The notes under the pieces are model-generated. The model searched no databases and was not told the origin of the DNA. It saw only the letters and a list, made by a program, of their open reading frames with translations. From positions 1 through 64,000 of the forward strand of contig JAQXDW010000023.1 in the NCBI GenBank assembly GCA_029251165.1: a DNA stretch of 64,000 nt. The letters run 5' to 3'. Position 1 is the first letter of the stretch; every line of letters starts with the position of its first letter. Both the position numbers and the translations under genes were made by a program. Source of the DNA: Myxococcota bacterium. GTDB taxonomy: Bacteria > Myxococcota_A > UBA796. Shown here one piece after another: positions 9,339 to 16,930 of the stretch.

Positions 9339-9364
9339 GCGCCAGGCGCTTCATTGCCTGGTGC
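9339..9364. terminator. Hairpin between convergent genes (possible terminator)
   Basis: GCGCCAGGC (9339-9347) pairs with GCCTGGTGC (9356-9364) with one G-T mismatch and an 8-base loop. It sits between two convergent stop codons and could end transcription in both directions. No strong T-run follows, so confidence is limited. Confidence 0.4.
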
Positions 9365-9371
9365 ACACCGC

Positions 9372-10808
9372 TCACGTCACCTCGCCCGGAGAGAAGAACG
9401 AGATCCCTCTGACATTCTCATCGACCTGCATCGCTCGATGCAGCGACGGCAGCGCGCGCTGCTGACAGTTGGTCCGCTCACAGGTTCGGCAGGAGGTCCC
9501 AATGGGAATGGCTGCATCGAGATCTTCGAGGTCCATCCCATCGCCATACACCAGCTTGGGCGCATACCGGACATCACACCCCAGTCCGATCGCCTGGATC
9601 GGGTGTGGTGCAAGGAACCCCCCCCGTCCCTTGCGGAGCGTCCGTGCGATGCAGAAGTAGGTCGTGCCATCTGGCATCCGCGACATCTGCCGCCGGATCC
9701 GCTCTGGAGTCAGGAATGCCTCGTAGACATTCCACTTCGAGCATGCGCTTCCGAACCGGGCGAACCGAATCCCGGTGGCGGAGAACCGCTTGGAGATGTT
9801 CCCGGCGATGTCGACCCGGACGAAGTGGAACGGGACACCCTCTGCGCCAGGTCTGCGCAGTGAGGTCAGCCGATGGCAGACCTGCTCGAAGCTTGTCTTG
9901 AACCGATTGCCCAGCAGCTCGATGTCGTAGCGCTCTTCCTCTGCGGCCTCCAGGAACCGCTGGTAGGGCATCATCACCGCACCGGCAAAGTAGTTCGCCA
10001 GCGACACCCGGCAGAGGACCCGAGAGTCGTTGCTGGTCAGTCGGTGGTCAGAGACCACGCGGTCGAAGTACTCGCGCAGCTCGATCAGGCCGATCTGGAG
10101 CGCGAGCTGAAAGGTCTGGGAGCGTGGCGGCAGGCCCTCGGAGAGCATCAGCTCTCGGCGGTCGGTGTTGAACCGGCGGATGGCACCCTTCATCTCATTG
10201 GGCCGGGCGATCTTGACTGTGATTCCGAGGGTGCCCTCGATGTGCTTGAGCAGCTGGCTGTACAGCTGCTCTGGCTCAAGCATGGCCTCCTCCCACAGCG
10301 CCTCAGCGGCCTGCTCGACCTGGGGGAAGTGGTTCAGCTGCTCCTGGATGAGGTCGGTGACCTCCTCGGTGGGCAGCCGGGCCCGCTGGAAGCTCATCAG
10401 GTCTTGTCGATCAGAGACCTGGGCCGCCAGTGCGCTGGCAGACTCCTGTATCTGTCGGTAATTGCGATACAGCGCCAGCACGGCCTGGCTCAGCTGTGGT
10501 GAATTGCCCGCCAACTCCCTGAGATCTGCGCTGGTGAGACCGAAGTCCTCAAACACCGGATCTCCGAACGCCTCCACCAGATCTCGGGTGATGCGATCCT
10601 CTCCGCTGCTGGAGAAGCTCTGGAGATCGATCTCAAACACCCCCGCCAGCTTGATGAGCACCGTCGCGGACAGGGGGCGGCGGTTGTTCTCGATGAGGTT
10701 GAGGTAGCTGGTGGAGATGCCGAGGCGGCGAGCGAACTCGGTCTGGGTCAGACCTTCTCGCCGTCGGAGGGCGCGCACCCGTGCGCCCAGGGGGTTCTGC
10801 TTTGCCAT
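9372..10808 (-). CDS. XRE-family regulator, short-chain fatty acid (RamB/ScfR-like) type
   Basis: About 478 residues. An N-terminal Cro/C1-type helix-turn-helix (RRREGLTQTEFARRLGIS, residues ~15-65) is followed by a long helical linker, an ImmA/IrrE-like (M78) region and the C-terminal DUF2083 region with conserved cysteines (CRTCERTNCQQRA). This is the architecture of regulators such as RamB that control acetate, propionate and glyoxylate metabolism. The HExxH zinc motif of active M78 peptidases is absent, so the middle domain is probably a ligand sensor. The ATG at 10808 is preferred over GTG 10817 because TAGTGT lies exactly 7 bases upstream. A transaminase of the alanine-glyoxylate type is encoded nearby, but no direct target can be assigned. 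Confidence 0.85.
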   Translation of the reverse strand: MAKQNPLGARVRALRRREGLTQTEFARRLGISTSYLNLIENNRRPLSATVLIKLAGVFEIDLQSFSSSGEDRITRDLVEAFGDPVFEDFGLTSADLRELAGNSPQLSQAVLALYRNYRQIQESASALAAQVSDRQDLMSFQRARLPTEEVTDLIQEQLNHFPQVEQAAEALWEEAMLEPEQLYSQLLKHIEGTLGITVKIARPNEMKGAIRRFNTDRRELMLSEGLPPRSQTFQLALQIGLIELREYFDRVVSDHRLTSNDSRVLCRVSLANYFAGAVMMPYQRFLEAAEEERYDIELLGNRFKTSFEQVCHRLTSLRRPGAEGVPFHFVRVDIAGNISKRFSATGIRFARFGSACSKWNVYEAFLTPERIRRQMSRMPDGTTYFCIARTLRKGRGGFLAPHPIQAIGLGCDVRYAPKLVYGDGMDLEDLDAAIPIGTSCRTCERTNCQQRALPSLHRAMQVDENVRGISFFSPGEVT

Positions 10809-11060
10809 GAACAGCACACTATCCGAGGACCATGAGCGCTGTAATTTTTACGGGGCTTATGTTCTTACAACCTTGCAAACAGCACGCCGTTGCTTTCGGT
10901 CGTCTTGGCTCTATGGCCGGCGCGGTGTGTCTTCCCGGCGCTGGCCGACAGCAGCGGGGCTTTGTGCTGACCGGCACGAGTCGTGCTGGAGCACTGCCCT
11001 CTTAGAGGGGAGCTGTGGGAGCGCGCTGAGGTGGAGTCCGGCGCGGCATCCTGGTGCCGC

Positions 11061-11705
11061 CTACTCGAGCACGTTTGTCTGCCGCAGCACCCAAGTGTCG
11101 CTCTCCACCTCTGGCTGGAAGATCGCCGCTCCCCATCCGTCTGCCAGCCACCAGTCCCCCACGAAGTACTCTCCGCTGCCGCCGGTGATCTGAACATGCA
11201 GGCAGGTCCACTTGTCCGACCAGGAGTTCGGGCAGGGCTCGAAGCCGATGATTGTGCTCTCAAAGACCGTGTTGGGCTGCTCGGTGGAGAAGACGTCGTT
11301 GATGAACGTCTCTGGATCCGCGACCGTGATCGGGTTGGTGTAGACCGTGCCGTCGTAGCTGCGGATCTCGATGCCGATGCCCGGCCCGGCGGCCCACTGG
11401 ATCGTGTGCTCGAAGTAGAGCTGCTGCTCGGCGTCGTCGACGACGTAGAGGAGGGTGTTGACCAGGCTGCCGCCGACCTCCTCGCTGCCAGAGTCATCGA
11501 CGATCATCTGTGCGCTGTCGATGCGGCTGTAGGTCCAGCTGCGGTTTCCGCTGATGCCAGCGTAGTTCCACGACTCGTTGACCGGTGGCCCTGGCGGGAA
11601 GACACTGCCGCCGGTGTCTGCGCCGTCGTCGTCGGTGGGCGCGTCGTCGTTGCCACAGCCGCAGAGCAGAGCAGCAAGCGTCATCATGATGAGCAGACGA
11701 GACAT
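11061..11705 (-). CDS. Lipoprotein of unknown function
   Basis: About 214 residues. A signal sequence MSRLLIMMTLAALLCGC gives a clear lipobox (LLCGC), followed by an Asp-rich linker and a beta-rich secreted domain that was not recognised. The domain has alternating aromatic strands (SWNYAGISGNRSWTYS, LYFEHTIQWAAG) and a C-terminal DWWLADGWGAA segment. The ATG at 11705 has GGAGGT 4 bases before it, which settles the start. A TACACT box lies further upstream. It diverges from the aminotransferase gene 61 bases away. Confidence 0.8.
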   Translation of the reverse strand: MSRLLIMMTLAALLCGCGNDDAPTDDDGADTGGSVFPPGPPVNESWNYAGISGNRSWTYSRIDSAQMIVDDSGSEEVGGSLVNTLLYVVDDAEQQLYFEHTIQWAAGPGIGIEIRSYDGTVYTNPITVADPETFINDVFSTEQPNTVFESTIIGFEPCPNSWSDKWTCLHVQITGGSGEYFVGDWWLADGWGAAIFQPEVESDTWVLRQTNVLE

Positions 11706-11766
11706 CTCACCTCCAGGCTCGTCCGCCGCAGTGTATCCGAGATATTGTCCGGGCGCTGGAGGACAC

Positions 11767-12933
11767 ATGCTCACCATCCCTGCGCCCATCGCGCCGCCGC
11801 CCCGCATCCTCATGGGACCCGGTCCCTCTGACGTCGCGCCCTCAGTGCTCACCGCGATGGCTCAGCCGACGCTGGGGCACCTCGATCCATACTTCTTGGA
11901 GATCATGGATCAGATCCGCGACATGCTGCGGGCGCTGCTGGGTACGGAGAACTCGCTGACCATGCCGATGTCTGGGACTGGATCAGCGGGCATGGAGACC
12001 TGCCTGGTCAACCTCATTGAGCCTGGCGACCGGGTGCTCATCGGGAGCAACGGAGTGTTCGGGGGTCGCATGGCTGAAGTCAGCCGCCGGGCTGGTGCGG
12101 CGGTGGTGGTGGTCGAGCGGCCATGGGGAGAGCCGCTGACGCCCGCAGACTTCGCGGAGGCGGAGGGAGACTTCAAGCTCATCGCGCTCGTCCACGCCGA
12201 GACCTCGACCGGTGCCCTGTCCGACCTCTCGGGCTTCCGAGCGCTGGCCGATGAACGCGATGCGCTGCTGGTGGTCGATGCGGTGACCTCGCTGGGTGGC
12301 GTGCCCGTTGAGATGGATCGCCACGGCATCGATGCGCTCTACTCCGGCTCTCAGAAGTGCCTGTCCTGTCCGCCGGGGCTCTCGCCGGTCAGCTTCTCTC
12401 CTCGGGCGGTCGCGGTGCTGCAGTCGCGCCTGACCCCGGTGCAGAGCTGGTACCTCGACCTCAACCTCATCGCCCGGTACTGGGGGGGCGAGCGGGCCTA
12501 CCACCACACCGCACCGGTCAACCTGCTCTACGGACTCCACGAAGCCCTCCGGCTGGCGCTGGTAGAAGGGGCCGCAGCACGTCATGATCGGCATGCCCGA
12601 AACGGCACAGCGCTGGTTGCTGGGCTGGAGGCGATGGGGCTCGAGCTGCCGGTGGCGCCGGCGGCTCGGATGCCGCAGCTGACCGTGGTCTCGGTGCCGA
12701 ATGGCGTCGACGAGGCTGCCGTTCGTCGACACCTGCTCGCGGCGCACCGTCTGGAGATCGGCGGTGGCTTGGGGGCTGCGAAGGGGAAGGTCTGGCGGGT
12801 CGGCTTGATGGGGGCCGCCGCTACACGCGAAAACGTCACCTGCTTTCTGTCCGCGCTCGACGAGGTGCTCCGTGCGGCGGGCTACACCCCGACGGCGGAT
12901 CCGATCCGAGCCGCCGAGGCATGCTGGCGCTGA
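11767..12933 (+). CDS. Alanine-glyoxylate / serine-pyruvate-type aminotransferase
   Basis: About 388 residues, the normal length of the class V aminotransferase AGXT group. Family features visible: MGPGPSDVAP at the N-terminus, the MSGTGSAGMETCL cofactor loop, VDAVTSLGG with the PLP-binding Asp, and the Schiff-base Lys in SGSQKCLSCPPG. It should transfer amino groups between alanine or serine and glyoxylate or pyruvate, using PLP in the cytosol. The start at 11767 has GGAGGACAC just before it. The XRE regulator two genes upstream belongs to a family that often controls two-carbon metabolism, a possible but unproven link. Confidence 0.92.
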   Translation: MLTIPAPIAPPPRILMGPGPSDVAPSVLTAMAQPTLGHLDPYFLEIMDQIRDMLRALLGTENSLTMPMSGTGSAGMETCLVNLIEPGDRVLIGSNGVFGGRMAEVSRRAGAAVVVVERPWGEPLTPADFAEAEGDFKLIALVHAETSTGALSDLSGFRALADERDALLVVDAVTSLGGVPVEMDRHGIDALYSGSQKCLSCPPGLSPVSFSPRAVAVLQSRLTPVQSWYLDLNLIARYWGGERAYHHTAPVNLLYGLHEALRLALVEGAAARHDRHARNGTALVAGLEAMGLELPVAPAARMPQLTVVSVPNGVDEAAVRRHLLAAHRLEIGGGLGAAKGKVWRVGLMGAAATRENVTCFLSALDEVLRAAGYTPTADPIRAAEACWR

Positions 12934-12936
12934 GCC

Positions 12937-13758
12937 TCAGCGGACCATGAAGCCGATGGTCAGGGTCGTGAAGTGCAGCCAGTTTCGAGTGAAGCCGTCG
13001 GTGCCGGGCTCAGGGTTGTCGGTCGTTCCCTCTGCACCGCCGCCGAGGTAGCGGAGGTTGAGGAACGGGTCGATGCCGTTGTTCAGGGAGAGCCCACCGC
13101 GCAGGGAGATGTCCGCGATGGCCCCCACGACGTCCGTTGTCCCGCCGTTGAGGTACTTGATCGGCGCATAGAAGCCGTCCGCCTCAAACCCCCACCACGA
13201 ACCAGCGTCGCTGTCGAAGCGGCCCTTGACCTTCAAGACCGGCACCGGGCCGATATCGCGGGTGGTGGAGCGCTGGGTGCCGTCGGTCGAGACGAACTCG
13301 ATGGCGGCGTTGCGGATCTGCAGCGAGGCGCCGAACCCAAGCTCCTTGTCGGGATCCGCCAGGACGTCTCGGGTGTAGGAGGCCCGGTAGAAGTCAAACC
13401 CATAGCGAAGCTCGATCGGGGTTCCGTCGGTGAAGACCACCTCATCAAAGGCCAGATCTCGCTGGGCGACCTGAGCGGTCCGGATGTTGAGGGGCTGGTA
13501 GAGAAACGTGACGGTGTTGCGCTCCTTGAGCTGCAGATCGAGGCTCCAGCGGGTCACCAGGAACAGGTTGTCCTGGCCGCCTTCTGTGATGTAGTCGAAC
13601 TCTGAGCCGCCGTTCCCGGACTGGTAGATGTGGGACAGCGGCGCCAGGAAGCCGATCTCGGCGACGGGCTGGAGCTGCCAGGAGCGGTCGGTGTTGTTGA
13701 GGATGCTGTCGGCTGGGACCGGTGCAGCCAGGGCGATTGCGGAGAGCAGGAGCAGCAC
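12937..13758 (-). CDS. Putative outer-membrane beta-barrel protein
   Basis: 273 residues with a GTG start. A very short signal peptide (MLLLLSAIALAA then PVPADS) precedes a chain of amphipathic strands with alternating aromatic residues. The protein ends in a strand terminating with Phe-Met-Val-Arg (LTIGFMVR), close to the usual aromatic C-terminus of outer-membrane proteins. No named family was recognised; the layout resembles DUF3187-type or porin-like barrels. AGAGG lies about 7 bases before the GTG. It converges with the aminotransferase gene, with only 3 bases between stops, and diverges from the DksA-like gene. Confidence 0.75.
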   Translation of the reverse strand: MLLLLSAIALAAPVPADSILNNTDRSWQLQPVAEIGFLAPLSHIYQSGNGGSEFDYITEGGQDNLFLVTRWSLDLQLKERNTVTFLYQPLNIRTAQVAQRDLAFDEVVFTDGTPIELRYGFDFYRASYTRDVLADPDKELGFGASLQIRNAAIEFVSTDGTQRSTTRDIGPVPVLKVKGRFDSDAGSWWGFEADGFYAPIKYLNGGTTDVVGAIADISLRGGLSLNNGIDPFLNLRYLGGGAEGTTDNPEPGTDGFTRNWLHFTTLTIGFMVR

Positions 13759-13931
13759 GTCAGGACCTCTGTATGTCAGCGGGATAAGTAGCGATATCCG
13801 TCACTATCTCGGTTTTACGCAATGACATGTCAGGGGACCATGGCATCGAGACTTTGGGCCGTTGCCTCGCATGCGGGGCCACCTCGGCATGCCCGACATG
13901 GTGCCTCAGCGTGAATTCTTTCAACTTGCCA

Positions 13932-13960
13932 TTGACCTGATGACGGATGGGATCAATATT
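13932..13960 (+). promoter_or_regulatory. Candidate sigma70-type promoter for the DksA-like gene
   Basis: TTGACC (13932-13937), a 17-base spacer and AATATT (13955-13960) lie in the AT-richer part of the 300-base gap before the DksA-like gene. A second weak -10-like box, TATAAA, lies at 13998. The rest of the gap (13759-13931) shows no gene. Confidence 0.4.
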
Positions 13961-14005
13961 TTTGACCCGCGAAACCACCACTTCGCTTCAGTCTTGCTAT
14001 AAAGC

Positions 14006-14042
14006 CACGGTTTGAAACCGTGAAACCCCGGCAAAAAGCCGG
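14006..14042 (+). promoter_or_regulatory. Two tandem hairpins in the leader of the DksA-like gene
   Basis: Hairpin 1 is CACGGTT-TGA-AACCGTG (14006-14022, seven perfect pairs). Hairpin 2 is CCGGC-AAAAA-GCCGG (14028-14042, five perfect pairs). They lie 6-11 bases before the ribosome-binding AGGAGAG of the gene starting at 14059. Neither is followed by a T-run, so they look like leader structures that protect the mRNA or tune translation rather than terminators. Confidence 0.5.
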
Positions 14043-14058
14043 TCGCTCAGGAGAGAGC

Positions 14059-14469
14059 ATGAGCCAGGACGACACCGCACTGCCCCCGGACGAGTACCTC
14101 TCCAATGAAGAGGTCCAGCAGCTCCGCGCCATCCTCCAGGATCGCGCCAATGCCCTGATCTCCAACAGCCAGATGACCGTCAGCACCCTGACGGATCAGG
14201 ACAACGACGGCATGGAGCCCGACGCCCTCGACCTCGCTGCGTCGGAGTCGAGTCGCGACTTCTCGCTTCGCCTGGCGGGTCGTGAGCGCCACATGCTCAA
14301 GAAGATTCGGTACGCCCTGCAGCGGATGGAAGAAGGCGAGTACGGCGCCTGTGAGTCCTGCGGTGAGCCGATCACCTATCGTCGCCTCTTGGTCCGCCCG
14401 GTCGCGACCCAGTGCATTGACTGTAAGACTCAGGCGGAGCAACTCGAGCGCCGCAGCCGCGCGATCTGA
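14059..14469 (+). CDS. DksA/TraR-family zinc-finger protein
   Basis: 136 residues. A helical coiled-coil N-terminal half (YLSNEEVQQLRAILQDRANAL onward) precedes a C4 zinc finger with CESCGEP and CIDCK near the C-terminus, the DksA/TraR arrangement. Such proteins bind the RNA polymerase secondary channel and adjust rRNA and stress transcription with ppGpp. Asp residues at the coiled-coil tip (DQDNDGMEPDALD) are in the right place for a DksA-like role. The start has AGGAGAG upstream. Methionine aminopeptidase starts 2 bases after the stop, so both are probably one operon. Confidence 0.88.
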   Translation: MSQDDTALPPDEYLSNEEVQQLRAILQDRANALISNSQMTVSTLTDQDNDGMEPDALDLAASESSRDFSLRLAGRERHMLKKIRYALQRMEEGEYGACESCGEPITYRRLLVRPVATQCIDCKTQAEQLERRSRAI

Positions 14470-14471
14470 GC

Positions 14472-15341
14472 GTGGTTAGTGTCCACAACGCCCGAGAGAT
14501 CAAGAAGATGCGGCGGGCCTGCTCGCTCGCTGCTGAGACCCTTGTCATGATCTCGGAGCACATTCGCCCCGGCGTCTCCACTGAAGAACTCAACACCCTG
14601 GTCCACGACTTCACGCTGAAGAACAACGCCATCCCCGGCCCGCTGAATTACCGCGGGTTCCCCAAGAGCGTCTGCACCAGCGTCAACGCGGTCGTCTGTC
14701 ACGGCATCCCTGGAGAGCAGATCCTCAAAGACGGCGACATCATCAACGTCGATGTCACCCCGATCTTCCCCCGTCGTCGCGGCTACCATGGAGACACCTC
14801 CGCCACCTTCTACGTCGGAACCCCGTCGCTCAAGGCGCGCCACGTCGTCGAGGTTGCTCGGCAGAGCTTGGAGATCGGCATCGCGGTCGTTCGCCCTGGT
14901 GCCACCCTCGGTGACATCGGTCACGCCATCCAGACCTTCGCTGAGGGCAAGGGATGCTCCGTCGTCCGGGACTACACCGGCCATGGCATCGGCCGCCGCT
15001 TCCACACCGAGCCCAGCGTGCCCCACTACGGGGTCCCGGGAACCGGCATGTCGCTCCGTCCGGGCATGACCTTCACCATCGAGCCGATGGTCAACCTCGG
15101 CGGCTTCGAGATCGATCACCTCGACGATGGCTGGACCGTGCTGACCCGGGATCGCTCCCTGTCTGCGCAGTTCGAGCACACCATCGTCGTCACCCAGACC
15201 AGCTGCGATGTGCTCACCCGGCGCAGCGCCCCGCTGAAGAACTGTGAGGACGTCCCGTGGGCAAAGCTCGGGCCGCTCACCAGCTTCATTCCGTCTCCGA
15301 AGCCTGAGTCCAAGCCCGTCACCCAGCCAGCCTCCGTCTGA
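14472..15341 (+). CDS. map: Methionine aminopeptidase, type I
   Basis: 289 residues with a GTG start right after the DksA-like gene. It removes the N-terminal Met from nascent proteins using two divalent metals. Metal ligands and signature segments are in order: CHGIP, INVDVTPI, GYHGDTSATF, GHGIGRRFHTEP, FTIEPMVN and FEHTIVV. There is a C-terminal extension of about 40 residues beyond the core, rich in Pro and Lys, with no clear function. It converges directly on the next gene: the two stop codons abut with no gap. Confidence 0.95.
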   Translation: MVSVHNAREIKKMRRACSLAAETLVMISEHIRPGVSTEELNTLVHDFTLKNNAIPGPLNYRGFPKSVCTSVNAVVCHGIPGEQILKDGDIINVDVTPIFPRRRGYHGDTSATFYVGTPSLKARHVVEVARQSLEIGIAVVRPGATLGDIGHAIQTFAEGKGCSVVRDYTGHGIGRRFHTEPSVPHYGVPGTGMSLRPGMTFTIEPMVNLGGFEIDHLDDGWTVLTRDRSLSAQFEHTIVVTQTSCDVLTRRSAPLKNCEDVPWAKLGPLTSFIPSPKPESKPVTQPASV

Positions 15342-16082
15342 TCAGTCTGTCGAAGCCACCGGTGCTGCTGCAGACGCTGTGATCACGGGCTCGATGCGAA
15401 TGCTTCCCACCCGGGAGGCCGCGTCGAGGTGAGTGGCTGCGGTTGTGCGCGAGGGGATGGCCTGCTTCTGTCGGCCGAGGCCGGTGCTGATGTCGGTGTC
15501 CAGCCAGATCCCGTATGGGAAGCGGGTGGTGATCAGGCCGATGTCGGTGTTGGCTGCCACAGTACCGCTGATCATCTCGGCGTAGGTGAGGTCGATTGTG
15601 CCGTACTTCACCGAGATGTCTGCGGGTGCGGTGAGGTCCCACAGCTCGACCTGACCGATGGAGAGTGCGACGGTTGTGGTGTTGCTTGGGGAGCCGGTGA
15701 CCTTCCCACGGCCCAGGCTGACGCTCAGCGAGCCCTCCAGTCCGTCGACATGCAGGGTGCCCCGGTCCAGCTCGACAGAGACGTCGGTGTCGCCGCTCAG
15801 CGTGAGGGTGATCTCGGCGGTACAGGCACGACCTGCGGGCTCGCCGTCCTCCAGGATCGCCACGATCGCCTCGGCGTGGCTGCCTGAGAACGAGACCTCG
15901 CAGCCTTCCCACCAGCTGAGCGGAGTCACGGTCACCTGGCTGCTTGCTGCGCCGGGGGTGTGCTGGATGATGACATCTGCGCGTCCGCCCTGGACCGTTA
16001 GCGTCGGCATCGCCGCCGGCAGCGTTCGTGTCGTGGTGTCCTGTGCCGAGGCGGCCATGGTCAGTGCAAGCCCGATGCTCAT
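15342..16082 (-). CDS. Secreted protein with DUF4097-like beta-strand repeats
   Basis: 246 residues. A short signal peptide (MSIGLALTMAASAQ) is followed by serial beta strands with D-V-S-V-E-L-type spacing (STDVSVELDRGTLHV-like rungs), which resemble DUF4097/adhesin-type right-handed beta helices. A pair of cysteines (C55 and C81 region) could form a disulphide. The function is unknown. The stop abuts that of methionine aminopeptidase. A large inverted repeat lies just upstream of its start (16093-16133). Confidence 0.6.
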   Translation of the reverse strand: MSIGLALTMAASAQDTTTRTLPAAMPTLTVQGGRADVIIQHTPGAASSQVTVTPLSWWEGCEVSFSGSHAEAIVAILEDGEPAGRACTAEITLTLSGDTDVSVELDRGTLHVDGLEGSLSVSLGRGKVTGSPSNTTTVALSIGQVELWDLTAPADISVKYGTIDLTYAEMISGTVAANTDIGLITTRFPYGIWLDTDISTGLGRQKQAIPSRTTAATHLDAASRVGSIRIEPVITASAAAPVASTD

Positions 16083-16092
16083 TGTGTCTTCC

Positions 16093-16133
16093 CTGTGCGT
16101 CAGTTGATCATCTCGACACCAGCTGACGCACAG
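16093..16133. repeat. 11-base perfect inverted repeat with 19-base loop
   Basis: CTGTGCGTCAG (16093-16103) and CTGACGCACAG (16123-16133) are exact reverse complements. The element lies between the end of the leftward carotenoid operon and the start of the next leftward gene. No T-run follows on the minus strand, so it may be an operator or mRNA-stabilising hairpin rather than a terminator. Confidence 0.6.
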
Positions 16134-16213
16134 ACCGCTACAGGGCTTTGAAGGGCCGTGCGCTTGTCACTGGTTTGGCACAGAAGCGGTCACTGGAGAG
16201 GGCTGCGGTGACC

Positions 16214-16930
16214 TCAGCGTGCGCAGCTCTCTGCACGGGCAACGCCGGCTTGGCAGAGGGCCGGCTTGATCGCTGCGCAGTCGGAGCCTTCCGGCAGCTG
16301 GAGCATCGCGAAGCCGCTGTCTTCCGGCAGCGGACGGATCGGCTGCGAGCGGTTCAGGAGACTCACCGAGGCGCCGAGGGTCTGCTGCTCCATGACTGGA
16401 AGCTCCAGACCGCCGTGGACCTGGCCCGATGCCAGGACCTGACCGGTGAGGGTAATCTGGGCGCGCTGTGCGATGTACATCTCCACACTCCCGAGGACCG
16501 GAATCTCCAAGATGACAGTTGCACCTGGATTGCCGTCTCCATCCCAGTCGAGAACTCCGGGGGCGTCGGCTCGGGTTGGCAGCGGGTAGGTCGGGTCGTA
16601 GCCGACATGCTCCAGCCCGATGTCGGCTCGGTAGCCGTCGGCGGTCTGGACAGGATAGCTTCGCACCGGGATCGACGAGATGAAGCGCGGAGAGAGCGCA
16701 GCGCGGGAGCTGCCTGTGCCGTCCAGCAGCTCGACGGTGCAGGTGGTGTGCTGCTGCCAGAGCTGCCCGTCCCGGTCCGTGATCTCGACGAGCAGCCAGC
16801 TCACCGACTGGCCGCGGATCTCACCGATTACCGGTGTCTTGGTCGCCGAGCTGACCCACAGCTCGGCCCCATAGTGGCCGACAGCGGGAGCGGTGCCAGC
16901 AAACGCGGTGGCGATGAGGAGGGGGGTCAT
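16214..16930 (-). CDS. Secreted protein co-translated with the carotenoid operon
   Basis: 238 residues and not recognised. An N-terminal signal (MTPLLIATAFAGTAPA) is followed by an immunoglobulin-like or beta-sandwich sequence with one Cys in TTCTVELLDG and a C-terminal pair (CAAIKPALCQ). A DWDGDGNPG segment resembles a calcium loop. Its ATG overlaps the stop of the crtD-like gene (ATGA), so it is the last member of the leftward crt operon. That suggests a role with the envelope-located carotenoid product, such as binding or placing it, but no function can be stated. Confidence 0.65.
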   Translation of the reverse strand: MTPLLIATAFAGTAPAVGHYGAELWVSSATKTPVIGEIRGQSVSWLLVEITDRDGQLWQQHTTCTVELLDGTGSSRAALSPRFISSIPVRSYPVQTADGYRADIGLEHVGYDPTYPLPTRADAPGVLDWDGDGNPGATVILEIPVLGSVEMYIAQRAQITLTGQVLASGQVHGGLELPVMEQQTLGASVSLLNRSQPIRPLPEDSGFAMLQLPEGSDCAAIKPALCQAGVARAESCAR

